Positions 9,468 to 19,329 of a stretch of 64,000 bases of DNA are shown piece after piece (the first letter of the stretch is position 1; the number at the start of each line of letters is the position of its first letter). The translations under genes and the position numbers were made by a program. The DNA comes from Candidatus Aalborgicola bjergmarkensis (GTDB lineage Bacteria; Pseudomonadota; Gammaproteobacteria; Burkholderiales; Burkholderiaceae_C): the NCBI GenBank assembly GCA_016708725.1, contig JADJFE010000007.1, forward strand, positions 186,001 to 250,000. Direction: 5' to 3'. The notes below the pieces were generated by a model. That model did not search any database. It saw only the letters and a program-made list of their open reading frames with translations, and was not told where the DNA came from.

Positions 9468-10028
9468 ATGGCAATTGATGAAATCAGGAAGACATTGGAC
9501 AGCAAGATGGATGCGTCCATCAGTGCTTTGAAAAACAACATGACAAAAGTCCGCACCGGACGCGCCAACCCGGCGCTACTGGACACGGTGCATGTGGATT
9601 ATTACGGTGCCATGCTGCCCATCAGCCAGGTTGCGAATCTTTCTTTGCTGGATGCGCGTACCGTTGGCGTACAGCCCTGGGAAAAGGGCATGGGTGCCAA
9701 GATTGAAAAAGCCATTCGGGACAGCGACCTGGGTTTGAATCCATCGAGCATGGGCGACCTGATTCGCGTGCCGATGCCCCCCATGACCGAAGAGCGCCGC
9801 AAGGAGTTGACCAAGATTGTGCGCTCCGAGGGAGAAAGTACCAAGGTCGCCATTCGCAATCTGCGTCGCGATGCCAATGAGGCGGTAAAAAAACTCGTCA
9901 AGGAAAAGCATGCTTCCGAGGACGACCAGAAGCGCTCGGAAGCGGAGATTCAGAAGTTGACGGATCGCCATATTGCCGAAGTGGATCGCTTGGTAGTGGC
10001 CAAAGAACACGACATCATGGCGGTTTGA
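9468..10028 (+). CDS. frr: Ribosome recycling factor
   Basis: RRF splits post-termination ribosomes together with EF-G. The open frame extends upstream into pyrH, but MAIDEIRKTLDSKM at 9468 is the family start. The 186 residues match the usual length. Conserved parts include VRTGRANPALLD, LGLNPSSMGDLIRVPMPPMTEERR and the long C-terminal helix. Confidence 0.97.
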   Translation: MAIDEIRKTLDSKMDASISALKNNMTKVRTGRANPALLDTVHVDYYGAMLPISQVANLSLLDARTVGVQPWEKGMGAKIEKAIRDSDLGLNPSSMGDLIRVPMPPMTEERRKELTKIVRSEGESTKVAIRNLRRDANEAVKKLVKEKHASEDDQKRSEAEIQKLTDRHIAEVDRLVVAKEHDIMAV

Positions 10029-10040
10029 TTGATTGACCAG

Positions 10041-10766
10041 ATGATGGCAGGGCAGGTTTGTGCTCCAAGCCATGTTGCCATTGTCATGGACGGGAATGGC
10101 CGCTGGGCTGCAAAACGTTTCTTGCCCCGGATTGCAGGCCACAAGCAGGGGGTGGAGGTGCTCAAACGCATCGTCAGCGCCTGTCCGGTGCGCCAGATCA
10201 AGGTACTGACGGTCTTTGCTTTTTCATCGGAAAACTGGAATCGCCCTTCTGATGAGGTTTCCGGCTTGATGGATTTACTCGCCCTGGCTCTGGCACGGGA
10301 AGTTCCCAGACTGCGCCTTGAAGGTGTTCGCTTGCGTTTTATCGGGAGTCGTGACAATCTCTCGCTGCGTGTCAGACGTGGCCTGGAAAAAGCGGAATTG
10401 GCAACGGCTGCCAATGCATTGTTGACCCTGAATGTCTGTTTCAATTACGGTGGGCGCTGGGATATTGCGTCTGCTGCTGCGCGATTGGCTGCGGCGCAAA
10501 CGCCCATCACCGAGGAAACCCTCTCCAGCGCCCTGGCCCTGAGCCACTGCCCCGATCCCGATTTCTTGATTCGCACCGGAAACGAGAAAAGGCTCAGTAA
10601 CTTCCTGCTCTGGCAGGCGGCCTACTCGGAGCTATATTTCAGCGAGCTGCTGTGGCCGGATTTTGATGAAGCGGCGCTGGATGCAGCCTTGCTGGAGTAT
10701 GCTTCGCGCGAGCGGCGCTTTGGCAAGACATCAGGCCAACTTGCCCAGACCCAGGAACCAGGCTAA
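10041..10766 (+). CDS. uppS: Undecaprenyl diphosphate synthase (cis-prenyltransferase)
   Basis: UppS condenses isopentenyl diphosphate units on farnesyl diphosphate to make the C55 carrier for peptidoglycan and O-antigen. The protein shows HVAIVMDGNGRWA, with the catalytic Asp, then FAFSSENWNRP and LIRTGNEKRLSNFLLWQ...YSELYF. The start is uncertain. ATG occurs at 10041 and 10044, and an in-frame TTG directly after the frr stop at 10029 would add four residues. None has a strong ribosome site. Confidence 0.95.
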   Translation: MMAGQVCAPSHVAIVMDGNGRWAAKRFLPRIAGHKQGVEVLKRIVSACPVRQIKVLTVFAFSSENWNRPSDEVSGLMDLLALALAREVPRLRLEGVRLRFIGSRDNLSLRVRRGLEKAELATAANALLTLNVCFNYGGRWDIASAAARLAAAQTPITEETLSSALALSHCPDPDFLIRTGNEKRLSNFLLWQAAYSELYFSELLWPDFDEAALDAALLEYASRERRFGKTSGQLAQTQEPG

Positions 10767-10789
10767 ACAGGCATAAACAGGAATCGGCT

Positions 10790-11635
10790 ATGCTCAGGCA
10801 AAGAATCATCACCGCAATCGTACTGCTGGCCATTTTGTTGCCAGCTGTTTTTTATCCAGAGCCGCTGGTCTTTGGCATCGTCGCCGGTATTTTGATTGCC
10901 GCCGGTGCCTGGGAATGGGCCCGGTTGAACCAGTTCAGCCAGGGCATTGCGGTGGCAACCGGCGCCCTGTGTGCCGGTTTGATGGCCGTGTCCTGGTGGT
11001 ATGGTCTGGTACACACTTCCTTGCAGGCACTCTGGATCGGCAGCGGGTGCCTGTGGGTGCTACTGGGGGCTTGGTTGCTGCACGGCGGTGTTCCGGTCTG
11101 GGCGAACGTCCCCCGGTTCATTCGGCTACCAGGCGGAGTGCTCGCATTGTGGGTTGCCTGGCTGGCCGTGGTGCAGGCACGCACTATTGGCATTAATTTT
11201 CTATTTTCTGTGCTGGTATTGGTGTGGGTGGCGGACATCTTTGCCTATTTTGCTGGTCGTTCCATGGGGGGACGTTTTTTTGTACGCAAGCTGGCCCCTT
11301 CCATCAGTCCGGGAAAAACCTGGGAAGGTGTTTGTGGCGGGATGCTTGGCGTTGTAGCCTGTGCATTCCTATGGCGTGCCCTGGACCCTGCCACCCCGTC
11401 AGACGCTTTAAGCATGTATAGCCGCCTGGCAGCCGTCCATCCTGCCTTCATGGTGGTGGCCGTGTTGTTTCTGGCCGCCATGAGTGTGGTGGGTGATCTG
11501 GTGGAGTCCCTGTTCAAACGCAGTGCGGGGATGAAGGACAGCAGCGGCCTTTTGCCAGGGCATGGGGGGGTGCTGGATCGCATTGATGCGCTTTTGCCGA
11601 TTCTTCCCCTGGCCATGATGCTGTGCAACTTATGA
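10790..11635 (+). CDS. cdsA: Phosphatidate cytidylyltransferase
   Basis: CdsA makes CDP-diacylglycerol from phosphatidate and CTP at the inner membrane, the entry point to membrane phospholipids. The 281-residue protein is strongly hydrophobic with about eight membrane segments. It ends in the CDS signature, with SVVGDLVESLFKRSAGMKDSS followed by LPGHGGVLDRIDAL (about residues 228-265). Its stop overlaps the dxr start (ATGA). Confidence 0.97.
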   Translation: MLRQRIITAIVLLAILLPAVFYPEPLVFGIVAGILIAAGAWEWARLNQFSQGIAVATGALCAGLMAVSWWYGLVHTSLQALWIGSGCLWVLLGAWLLHGGVPVWANVPRFIRLPGGVLALWVAWLAVVQARTIGINFLFSVLVLVWVADIFAYFAGRSMGGRFFVRKLAPSISPGKTWEGVCGGMLGVVACAFLWRALDPATPSDALSMYSRLAAVHPAFMVVAVLFLAAMSVVGDLVESLFKRSAGMKDSSGLLPGHGGVLDRIDALLPILPLAMMLCNL

Positions 11636-12831
11636 AGTCCGAAAAGTGCCGGGTAGTTGTATTGGGGTCCACAGGCTCCATCGGCGTCAACACCCTGGAT
11701 GTCATGGCGCGGCATCCGCAGCGTTTTGAAGTGTTTGCCCTGACTGCCGCGCACAACGTGGATCGGATACTCGCGCAATGTGCCCAATTCAAACCAAGCT
11801 ATGCCGTCATGGCCAGTACACCCCACGGACAGGCACTGGAAGCCGCCTGCCGTGCTGAAGGTCTGGCAACCAGGGTCTTGTGGGGCAGCGATGCCATTGA
11901 CATGGTGGCCCGGCACGAGTCAGTGGACTGCGTGATGGCCGCCATTGTGGGTGCTGCCGGCCTGTCCCCCTGTCTTGCTGCCGCCAGGTCCGGTAAACGC
12001 CTGTTGCTGGCCAATAAGGAAGCTTTGGTGGTGGGTGGGCAATTGTTTATGGACACCGTAAAGGCCGGTGGCGCTACCCTGCTGCCCATTGACAGTGAAC
12101 ATTCCGCCATCTTCCAATCGCTGCCGCAGGACCCACGTGACTGGAGTGCGTGTGTTGACAAAATCATTCTGACGGCGTCTGGTGGGCCATTTCGCACCCG
12201 CGATCCGCACACATTGCGGCATGTCACCCCGGAAGAGGCCTGTGCCCATCCGAACTGGAGCATGGGGCGCAAGATTTCGGTGGACTCGGCCACCATGATG
12301 AACAAAGCATTAGAAGTGATAGAAGCCCGCTTTTTATTTGGTGTTGCACCGGAAAAAATCGAGGTTGTCATCCATCCGCAAAGCGTGATTCATTCGATGG
12401 TGCAATACCTGGACCACTCCGTCGTCGCCCAGCTGGGCACGCCCGATATGCGCGGCCCTATTGCGTATGGCTTGTCCTGGCCACAACGTCTGACATCGGG
12501 CGCGTCCGCACTGGATTTCTCCAGCATGGCAGCTCTGACTTTTGAGAGCCTTGATACCAAAGACCACCGCTTGCGCTTTGCGGGAATTCATCTGGCGTGG
12601 ACCGTCTTGCAGGCCGCTCCTGGAACGCCTGCGGTGCTGAATGCCGCCAATGAAGTGGCCGTGGCAGCATTTCTGGCAGGCAAAATTCGCTACGACCAGA
12701 TCCACCACGTCAACCAGGAAACCTTGAGCGCTGTCACTCCCGAAGCCCTGGCTTCGCTGGAAGACCTTGTGGCCCTGGACTTGCGCTCCCGGCAAGCCGC
12801 CGAGAACACCATTGCACACCTTGCGACGTGA
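11632..12831 (+). CDS. dxr: 1-deoxy-D-xylulose 5-phosphate reductoisomerase
   Basis: Dxr converts DXP to MEP with NADPH, the committed step of the MEP isoprenoid pathway that feeds UppS. The 399-residue protein has the NADPH-binding VVLGSTGSIGVNTLDV, then LLANKEALVVGG, LLPIDSEHSAIFQ and the SVDSATMMNKALEVIEA region. The ATG at 11632 overlaps the cdsA stop; an alternative at 11623 would add three residues. Confidence 0.97.
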   Translation: MKSEKCRVVVLGSTGSIGVNTLDVMARHPQRFEVFALTAAHNVDRILAQCAQFKPSYAVMASTPHGQALEAACRAEGLATRVLWGSDAIDMVARHESVDCVMAAIVGAAGLSPCLAAARSGKRLLLANKEALVVGGQLFMDTVKAGGATLLPIDSEHSAIFQSLPQDPRDWSACVDKIILTASGGPFRTRDPHTLRHVTPEEACAHPNWSMGRKISVDSATMMNKALEVIEARFLFGVAPEKIEVVIHPQSVIHSMVQYLDHSVVAQLGTPDMRGPIAYGLSWPQRLTSGASALDFSSMAALTFESLDTKDHRLRFAGIHLAWTVLQAAPGTPAVLNAANEVAVAAFLAGKIRYDQIHHVNQETLSAVTPEALASLEDLVALDLRSRQAAENTIAHLAT

Positions 12832-12839
12832 TTACTTAA

Positions 12840-14213
12840 ATGTTGACGACTCTTGCCGCGTTTATTGTTGCCATTGGTCTGCTGATTGCGGTGCATGAGT
12901 GGGGCCACTATTGCGTGGCGCGCTGGTGTGGCGTGAAAGTGCTGCGCTTTTCCATCGGCTTTGGTCCCCGGTTGTTCGGCTGGACGGCAAAGCGCTCACA
13001 GACCGAATTTGTCATCGGACTGCTGCCCATTGGTGGTTATGTGAAGATGCTCGATGAACGCGAAGGCCCGGTTGCCGTCCAGGAACGTGCACAGGCCTTC
13101 AACACCCAGCCCCTGCGCAGCCGCTGTGCCATCGTTGCGGCCGGACCCTTGGCCAATCTGTTACTGGCCGTTGTCCTGTACTGTTGTGTCAACTGGATGG
13201 GTGATGAGCAGGCTCAGGCTATTCTGGCCAATCCCCCGCAAGGCTCCGTGGCCGCTGCGGCTGGCTTCAAGGGTGGGGAACACATTCTGAGGGCCGGTTT
13301 TGAAGACGAAGCTCTGGCAGAGGTACGTTCATTTGAAGGCCTGCGCTGGTGGGTCACCCGTGCTGCCCTGGAGCGCCACAACCTGTGGCTGGAATATGCA
13401 ACACCGAACTCGGGCACATCCGGCACCGCACGATTGGCGCAGCTGCAACTATCTACGCTTGATGTGTCCCATGCCGATGCCCAGCTGTTTCGCTCCATTG
13501 GCATCATGGCGCCCTTTTCCCAGGCCCTTATGGGCGAAATACTGCCTGGTGGTGCCGCACAGGAGGCACAACTGCAACCAGGGGATGTGGTCCTGCGGGT
13601 GGACACAACCGACATTGTTGACGCGGGCCAGCTGCGCGAGCTGATCCGCGCCTCAGCTACCCAGGGCGTGGTGCGGCAGCAGTCCTGGAAAATCCAGCGT
13701 GGCGACGCGCTGCTGACAATTGCCGTAACACCCAAACCAGAGAAAGAAGGCAGCGCCACCATTGGCAGGGTCGGTGCCATGATCGGCGCGCAGCCCCCCA
13801 TGGTGCGGGTGCGCTACGGCCTGGTCGAAGGCATGGTACTGGCGGTGGAGCGGACCGGCCAGATGTCGCTCCTGACGTTGCGCATGCTCGGGCAAATGGT
13901 CAGCGGCACGCTTTCCTACAAGAACCTCAGTGGCCCGATTACCATTGCCGACTATGCGGGAAAATCCGCAACCATGGGAGTCAATCCATTCCTGCTCTTT
14001 CTGGCCCTGATGAGCATCAGCCTGGGCGTGCTCAACCTATTGCCACTGCCCATTCTGGATGGAGGGCATCTCATGTATTATCTTTGGGAGTTTCTGACAG
14101 GAAAACCTGTGGCACCTCCATGGTCAGAATGGCTGCAAAAACTGGGTTTGGCAGTCTTGTTGTTGCTGATGTCCGTTGCCATTTTTAATGACGTGACACG
14201 TCTGCTGGGTTGA
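12840..14213 (+). CDS. rseP: Site-2 protease RseP
   Basis: RseP is an inner-membrane zinc protease that cleaves the anti-sigma factor RseA and residual signal peptides. The 457-residue protein has HEWGH (zinc ligands) in the first membrane helix, GFGPRLFG, two periplasmic PDZ domains in the middle and the C-terminal NLLPLPILDGGHL that supplies the third ligand. It is placed directly before bamA, as is usual. Confidence 0.97.
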   Translation: MLTTLAAFIVAIGLLIAVHEWGHYCVARWCGVKVLRFSIGFGPRLFGWTAKRSQTEFVIGLLPIGGYVKMLDEREGPVAVQERAQAFNTQPLRSRCAIVAAGPLANLLLAVVLYCCVNWMGDEQAQAILANPPQGSVAAAAGFKGGEHILRAGFEDEALAEVRSFEGLRWWVTRAALERHNLWLEYATPNSGTSGTARLAQLQLSTLDVSHADAQLFRSIGIMAPFSQALMGEILPGGAAQEAQLQPGDVVLRVDTTDIVDAGQLRELIRASATQGVVRQQSWKIQRGDALLTIAVTPKPEKEGSATIGRVGAMIGAQPPMVRVRYGLVEGMVLAVERTGQMSLLTLRMLGQMVSGTLSYKNLSGPITIADYAGKSATMGVNPFLLFLALMSISLGVLNLLPLPILDGGHLMYYLWEFLTGKPVAPPWSEWLQKLGLAVLLLLMSVAIFNDVTRLLG

Positions 14214-14234
14214 TAGTGATAAATAGTGATAAAA

Positions 14235-16529
14235 ATGCTCCATCATAATTTTCTACGCCGCGCATCCCTTGTCGCCGCATCTCTTTTGACCCTCCATGCC
14301 GCGTTCGCAGTCGAACCGTTTGCGGTACGGGATATTCGTGTGGAAGGCTTGCAACGGGTCGAGGCCGGAACGGTCTTTGCCTCGCTTCCCGTCAGAGTGG
14401 GTGACACATACAGCGACGAAAAGGCGGCGGCTTCCATCAAGGCGCTTTTTGGCCTGGGCTTGTTCAAGGATGTGCGCATTGAGGTCAATGCCGGTGTTTT
14501 GGTGGTGATTGTCGAGGAGCGAGCGACCATTGCCGGGGTCGAGTTCTCTGGCACCAAGGAATTTGACAAGGATGCTTTGGTCAAGGCATTGCGTGACATC
14601 GGATTGGCAGAAGGACGCCCTTTTGACAAGGCGCTGGTTGACCGGGCCGAACAGGAGTTGAAACGACAGTACATCAATCGCAGCATGTATGCAGCCGAGG
14701 TTGTCACGACCGTTACGCCCATCGAACGCAATCGCGTCAATTTGAGTTTTTCTGTGGCTGAGGGTGAATCTGCCAAGATCAGCGATATCCGGATTATTGG
14801 CAACAAGGCTTTTACGGAAAGCAGTTTGCTGGGCTTGTTTGAACAGGATTCGGGCGGCTGGTTGAGCTGGTACACCAAATCGAATCGTTATTCACGCGCC
14901 AAACTGAACGCAGACATCGAAACCCTGCGCTCCTACTATCTGGCCAGGGGCTATCTGGAATTCAAGGTGGACTCGACCCAGGTTGCCATTTCTCCCGACA
15001 AACAGGATATTGCCATCACCATCAGCATTACCGAAGGTGAGCAATTCGTCGTTTCCAAAGTCAAGTTGGCCGGCAACTACCTGGACAAGGAAGCAGAGTT
15101 TCAATCGCTGATCACCATTCGCACGGGCCAGGCCTACAACGCCGACCAGGTGGCCCAGACCACCAAAGCATTCACGGATTATTTTGCTAATTTTGGCTTC
15201 GCATTTGCCCGTGCACAAGCCCAAACCAACATTGACCGTGCTACAAATCGGGTCGAGATAACGCTGCAAGCGGACCCCTCACGGCGCGTCTACGTACGCC
15301 GCATCCATATTGCGGGTAATGATCGCACACGCGATGAAGTCATCCGACGCGAATTCCGCCAGCTGGAAACCGCCTGGTATGACGGCGAAAAGATCCGTCG
15401 CTCGCGTGACCGGGTGGATCGCCTCGGGTACTTCAAGGAAGTCTCCCTTGAAACCCAGGAAGTGGTGGGTTCGCCGGACCAGGTTGATCTGTTATTGACC
15501 GTGTCTGAAAAACCCACGGGCAGCTTGAGCCTGGGCGCCGGTCTTTCCACTGCCGAGGGCCTTGGCCTGACCTTTGGTTTCAAGCAAGACAATGCTTTTG
15601 GTTCTGGCAACTCTCTGGGAATCGAGTTGAATACCAGCAAATACAACCGCACTGTGGTTTTCAATACCACCAATCCGTATTTCACGGAGGACGGTATCTC
15701 ACGCACTGTCGATTTGTACCAACGCAACTCCAAGCCCTATACCGATGTCAACAGCTACTCGATAGAAACAACGGGAGTTGGTTTGCGCTTTGGCGTGCCG
15801 TTTACCGAAACCGACACCGTATTTTTCGGCGCCGGCGTTGACCGGACAACGATTGTTCCTGGAACCTATTTGCCCACGGTCTATCAGGACTTTACGAACG
15901 CGTTTGGCTACACCAGCCATGCAATCCCCCTGACCGTTGGCTGGGCCAGAGACACACGGGACAGCGCACTCGTACCCAGTATGGGCAAGCTCATACGCAC
16001 CTCGGGAGAGTGGAGCGTGGCTGGTGAGTTGCGCTATGCGCGTGGAACAGTGCAGTACCAGCAATTCCTCCCGGTTACCAGGAAAATCACCGCCGCCTTC
16101 AATAGCGAGTTGGCCCTGGGCAGTGGAACCGACGGCAAGGAATACCCGGTTTTCAAGAATTTCTATTCGGGCGGCCTGGGTTCGGTGCGCGGTTTCGAGC
16201 AGGGAAGTCTGACCACCGGCACGCAGCGTGCAACCAACGAGACGGCAACCGGCGGGGGTAAAAAGATCAACTTCAATGCCGAGCTGCTCTCACCACTTCC
16301 TGGAGGGGGCAATGACCGTACCTTGCGTATGTACGGTTTTTTTGATGCAGGCGGCATATTTGGCGTCAATGAACCTGTTCAACTGGGTGATGTGCGCACA
16401 TCCGTCGGCATTGGCATCAGCTGGATATCCCCGGTAGGCCCCTTGCGTCTGGCATTTGCCAGACCGATGCGCCATTTCGATAGCGATAGAATTCAGAATC
16501 TGCAATTTCAGATTGGAACGACTTTTTAA
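14235..16529 (+). CDS. bamA: Outer membrane protein assembly factor BamA
   Basis: BamA is the Omp85 barrel that inserts outer-membrane proteins. The product is about 764 residues with a signal peptide ending LTLHAAFA. It has five POTRA domains (about 25-420) and a C-terminal 16-strand barrel. GSVRGFEQGS, the VRGF lid-lock motif, lies near residue 650, and the last residues QFQIGTTF end in the expected aromatic. An in-frame GTG at 14226 is an alternative start, but the ATG gives a standard signal peptide. Confidence 0.97.
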   Translation: MLHHNFLRRASLVAASLLTLHAAFAVEPFAVRDIRVEGLQRVEAGTVFASLPVRVGDTYSDEKAAASIKALFGLGLFKDVRIEVNAGVLVVIVEERATIAGVEFSGTKEFDKDALVKALRDIGLAEGRPFDKALVDRAEQELKRQYINRSMYAAEVVTTVTPIERNRVNLSFSVAEGESAKISDIRIIGNKAFTESSLLGLFEQDSGGWLSWYTKSNRYSRAKLNADIETLRSYYLARGYLEFKVDSTQVAISPDKQDIAITISITEGEQFVVSKVKLAGNYLDKEAEFQSLITIRTGQAYNADQVAQTTKAFTDYFANFGFAFARAQAQTNIDRATNRVEITLQADPSRRVYVRRIHIAGNDRTRDEVIRREFRQLETAWYDGEKIRRSRDRVDRLGYFKEVSLETQEVVGSPDQVDLLLTVSEKPTGSLSLGAGLSTAEGLGLTFGFKQDNAFGSGNSLGIELNTSKYNRTVVFNTTNPYFTEDGISRTVDLYQRNSKPYTDVNSYSIETTGVGLRFGVPFTETDTVFFGAGVDRTTIVPGTYLPTVYQDFTNAFGYTSHAIPLTVGWARDTRDSALVPSMGKLIRTSGEWSVAGELRYARGTVQYQQFLPVTRKITAAFNSELALGSGTDGKEYPVFKNFYSGGLGSVRGFEQGSLTTGTQRATNETATGGGKKINFNAELLSPLPGGGNDRTLRMYGFFDAGGIFGVNEPVQLGDVRTSVGIGISWISPVGPLRLAFARPMRHFDSDRIQNLQFQIGTTF

Positions 16530-17041
16530 TGAAAATACTTAATACCACATGGTGTGTCGGTTTGCTGCTGGTTGCAGCAAGCAGCGCTGTAGTAGCCCAG
16601 GATTCGAAAATTGGTTATATCAGCAACCAGCGCATCATCACTGAATCCGGACCAGCAAAGCAGGCACAGACAAAGTTGGAGCAGGAGTTTTCCAAGCGCC
16701 AAAAGGAGCTTACAGATTTGCAGGTTTCCCTGAAGTCCCTGGGTGATAAGTTTGAACGCGATGCTCCCGTACTGACAGAAAGCCAGCGTGTCAGTCGCCA
16801 AAAGGAATACGCGGACCAAAGCCGCGATTTCCAGCGTAAGCAACGTGAGTTTCAGGAAGATCTCAATAGCCGACGCAATGAGGAACTGCAACAAGTTCTG
16901 GAGAAGGCCAACAAGGCATTAAAGCAGGTGGCCGAAGCCGAGAAGTACGACATGGTTCTCTCCGAGGGCGTGGTATTCAGCAACAGCAAGCACGATGTCA
17001 CCGACAAAGTGCTAAAAATTCTCAATGCTGCGGCAAAATAA
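16529..17041 (+). CDS. skp: Periplasmic chaperone Skp (OmpH family)
   Basis: Skp is a trimeric periplasmic holdase that delivers unfolded outer-membrane proteins to BamA. The 170-residue protein has a signal peptide ending SSAVVAQ and the mature start DSKIGYISNQRI. A long charged coiled coil (about 50-135) follows, then the OmpH end YDMVLSEGVVFSN. The start overlaps the bamA stop by one base. Confidence 0.93.
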   Translation: MKILNTTWCVGLLLVAASSAVVAQDSKIGYISNQRIITESGPAKQAQTKLEQEFSKRQKELTDLQVSLKSLGDKFERDAPVLTESQRVSRQKEYADQSRDFQRKQREFQEDLNSRRNEELQQVLEKANKALKQVAEAEKYDMVLSEGVVFSNSKHDVTDKVLKILNAAAK

Positions 17042-17056
17042 TCTTCACTGCAGCCC

Positions 17057-18058
17057 ATGAAGCTCGATCTGGCTTCCGTGGTGCATCGGCTTGGAGGGGA
17101 GTTGCATGGTGACGGCTCGATTGCGATTTCCGGATTGGCTCCATTAGAAACCGCTAGCGAAACAGAGTTGAGTTTTCTCAACAATCCGCGCTACCGCAAA
17201 CAACTTCTGGCCTCCAGGGCGGCTTGCGTCGTGGTTGGCCCGCAAGCCAGGGAAGAGGCGCTAACGCGTGGTGCGTGCATCATCACTGAGCAACCTTATC
17301 TGTACTTCGCCAAACTCACCCAACTCTGGAAACAGCACCAAGCCACCAACACCACCAACACCACGAATACCACAAACACCAGACCACGCATCCACCCGAG
17401 TGCCGTGATTGACCCTGGTGCGTCAGTTCACCCTTTGGCCCGTATTGGCGCGCTATGTGTACTTGAGGCAGGTGCCCGCGTGGGCGCCGACACCGTTTTG
17501 CATGCACGGGTCACCCTTGGTGAAAATTGCGTCCTGGGAGAGCGTTGCATTGTGCATTCTGGCGCCGTGATTGGCGCTGATGGCTTTGGCTTCGCACCCA
17601 ACGGGGCGGCCTGGGAAAAGATCGAACAACTGGGTGCCGTACAGATCGGTAACGATGTGGAGATCGGCGCCAATACCTGCATTGACCGGGGCGCCTTGCA
17701 CGATACCGTCATTGAAGATGGTGTCAAGCTCGACAACCTGATTCAGATTGGCCACAACGTGCACATAGGCCGCAATACGGCCATGGCCGGGTGTGTGGGA
17801 GTAGCGGGCAGCACGACCATCGGCGAGCGCTGCACCATCGGCGGTGCGGCCAACATTCTGGGCCATCTCACCATCGGCTCGGATGTCCATATCTCCGCTG
17901 CCACCGTGGTCAGCCGCTCGGTTCTCAAGCCCGGAACATACACCGGATTCTTTCCGCTGGACGACAATGCCGCCTGGGAACGCAACGCCGCCACACTCAA
18001 ACAACTCTACAGTCTGCGCGACCGCATCAAGGCTTTGGAAAAGAAAACCGCACCATAA
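17057..18058 (+). CDS. lpxD: UDP-3-O-acylglucosamine N-acyltransferase
   Basis: LpxD adds the second hydroxyacyl chain in lipid A synthesis. The 333-residue product has the N-terminal uridine-binding domain with ETELSFLNNPRY. A left-handed beta-helix of hexapeptide repeats follows (about 115-290), with the catalytic His region GLGFAPN-like ADGFGFAPNG near residue 180. Between the two domains lies a short TNTTNTTNTTNT linker encoded by an (AAC ACC ACC)-type microrepeat at about 17344-17378, an unusual but in-frame insertion. Confidence 0.96.
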   Translation: MKLDLASVVHRLGGELHGDGSIAISGLAPLETASETELSFLNNPRYRKQLLASRAACVVVGPQAREEALTRGACIITEQPYLYFAKLTQLWKQHQATNTTNTTNTTNTRPRIHPSAVIDPGASVHPLARIGALCVLEAGARVGADTVLHARVTLGENCVLGERCIVHSGAVIGADGFGFAPNGAAWEKIEQLGAVQIGNDVEIGANTCIDRGALHDTVIEDGVKLDNLIQIGHNVHIGRNTAMAGCVGVAGSTTIGERCTIGGAANILGHLTIGSDVHISAATVVSRSVLKPGTYTGFFPLDDNAAWERNAATLKQLYSLRDRIKALEKKTAP

Positions 18059-18065
18059 CAACACC

Positions 18066-18506
18066 ATGATGGATATCCACGAAATTCTCAGACAATTGCC
18101 ACACCGCTACCCATTCTTGATGGTAGACCGTGTATTGGCGATGGAGCCAGGCAAGTCCATCAAGGCCATCAAGAATGTGACGATTAACGAGCCGTTTTTT
18201 AACGGCCATTTCCCTTTTCGCCCCGTCATGCCCGGCGTCCTGATGCTCGAAGCCATGGCCCAGACCGCCGCCCTGCTGGCATTTGACAGCATGAAAGCCA
18301 GCCCCTCCGACACATCGGTGTACTACTTTGCCGGCATTGACGCAGCCCGGTTCAGGCGACCGGCATACCCCGGCGACCAGCTGGTCATTGACATGATGCT
18401 GTTGCGCTCGAAATCGGGTATTTACAAGTTCAAGGGGGACGTGCGGGTGGACGGCAACGTCACCTGCGAGGCGGAGCTGATGTGCACCATGCGCAACGTG
18501 ACCTAA
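18066..18506 (+). CDS. fabZ: 3-hydroxyacyl-ACP dehydratase FabZ
   Basis: FabZ dehydrates 3-hydroxyacyl-ACP in fatty acid synthesis and competes with LpxA/LpxD for hydroxymyristoyl-ACP. The 146-residue hot-dog protein shows LPHRYPFLMVDRV, GHFPFRPVMPGVLMLEAMAQ (catalytic His and Glu) and ARFRRPAYPGDQL. ATG at 18066 or 18069 are both possible. Confidence 0.97.
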   Translation: MMDIHEILRQLPHRYPFLMVDRVLAMEPGKSIKAIKNVTINEPFFNGHFPFRPVMPGVLMLEAMAQTAALLAFDSMKASPSDTSVYYFAGIDAARFRRPAYPGDQLVIDMMLLRSKSGIYKFKGDVRVDGNVTCEAELMCTMRNVT

Positions 18507-18534
18507 ATACAAGAAGATACAAGAGGGACAACCT

Positions 18535-19329
18535 GTGAGCCTCATCCATCCCAGCGCCATCGTGGACCCCGCTGCCGAACTCGACGTTTCGGTCAGCGTC
18601 GGTCCCTACACCATCATAGGCCCCCATGTCCGCATCGCTGCGGGAACGACGGTCGCAGCGCATTGCGTCATCGAGGGCCACACCACCATTGGCCGTGACA
18701 ACCGCATTTTTCAATTCAATTCGCTGGGCGCCATCCCGCAAGATAAAAAATACCACGACGAGCCATGCCAACTGTGGATTGGCGACCGCAACACCATCCG
18801 TGAATTCTGCACCTTCAACATTGGCTCCCCCGGCGATGCAGGCGTTACCCGCTTGGGGAACGACAACTGGATCATGGCCTACTGCCACCTGGCGCACGAC
18901 TGCCAGGTTGGCAACCACACCATCTTTGCGAACAATTCGCAGCTTGCGGGTCATGTCCATGTCGGTGACTGGGCCATACTGGGAGGCTTTACCGGCGTAC
19001 ACCAGTTTGTGCGCATCGGTGCGCATTGCATGACGGCCATCGCCTCGGTGCTGCTGGCGGATGTTCCCCCATTTGTGATGTGCCAGGGGCAACCGGCAAC
19101 GGCCCGTTCCATGAACTTTGAGGGATTGCGCCGCCGTGGCTGGAGTCCTGAGCGCATGCGTGGCGTCAAGGCCATCCACAAGGCCCTGTACCGCGAGAAT
19201 CTGACGCTGGAACAATCCCGCCAACGCATCGCCGAATTGCCTGCGTCGCAACCAGAATCCGCCCCCGATGTGGCACTGGTGCTGTCTTTCCTCGACCAAA
19301 CCTCGCCCCAGCGGGGCATTGTGCGCTAA
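18535..19329 (+). CDS. lpxA: Acyl-ACP--UDP-N-acetylglucosamine O-acyltransferase
   Basis: LpxA starts lipid A synthesis by acylating UDP-GlcNAc. The 264-residue protein begins with GTG (SLIHPSAIVDP), is built of hexapeptide repeats, and has the catalytic His in MAYCHLAHDCQVGN (about residue 120). The C-terminal helical domain includes NFEGLRRRGWS. Its stop codon overlaps the lpxB ATG by one base. Confidence 0.97.
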   Translation: MSLIHPSAIVDPAAELDVSVSVGPYTIIGPHVRIAAGTTVAAHCVIEGHTTIGRDNRIFQFNSLGAIPQDKKYHDEPCQLWIGDRNTIREFCTFNIGSPGDAGVTRLGNDNWIMAYCHLAHDCQVGNHTIFANNSQLAGHVHVGDWAILGGFTGVHQFVRIGAHCMTAIASVLLADVPPFVMCQGQPATARSMNFEGLRRRGWSPERMRGVKAIHKALYRENLTLEQSRQRIAELPASQPESAPDVALVLSFLDQTSPQRGIVR

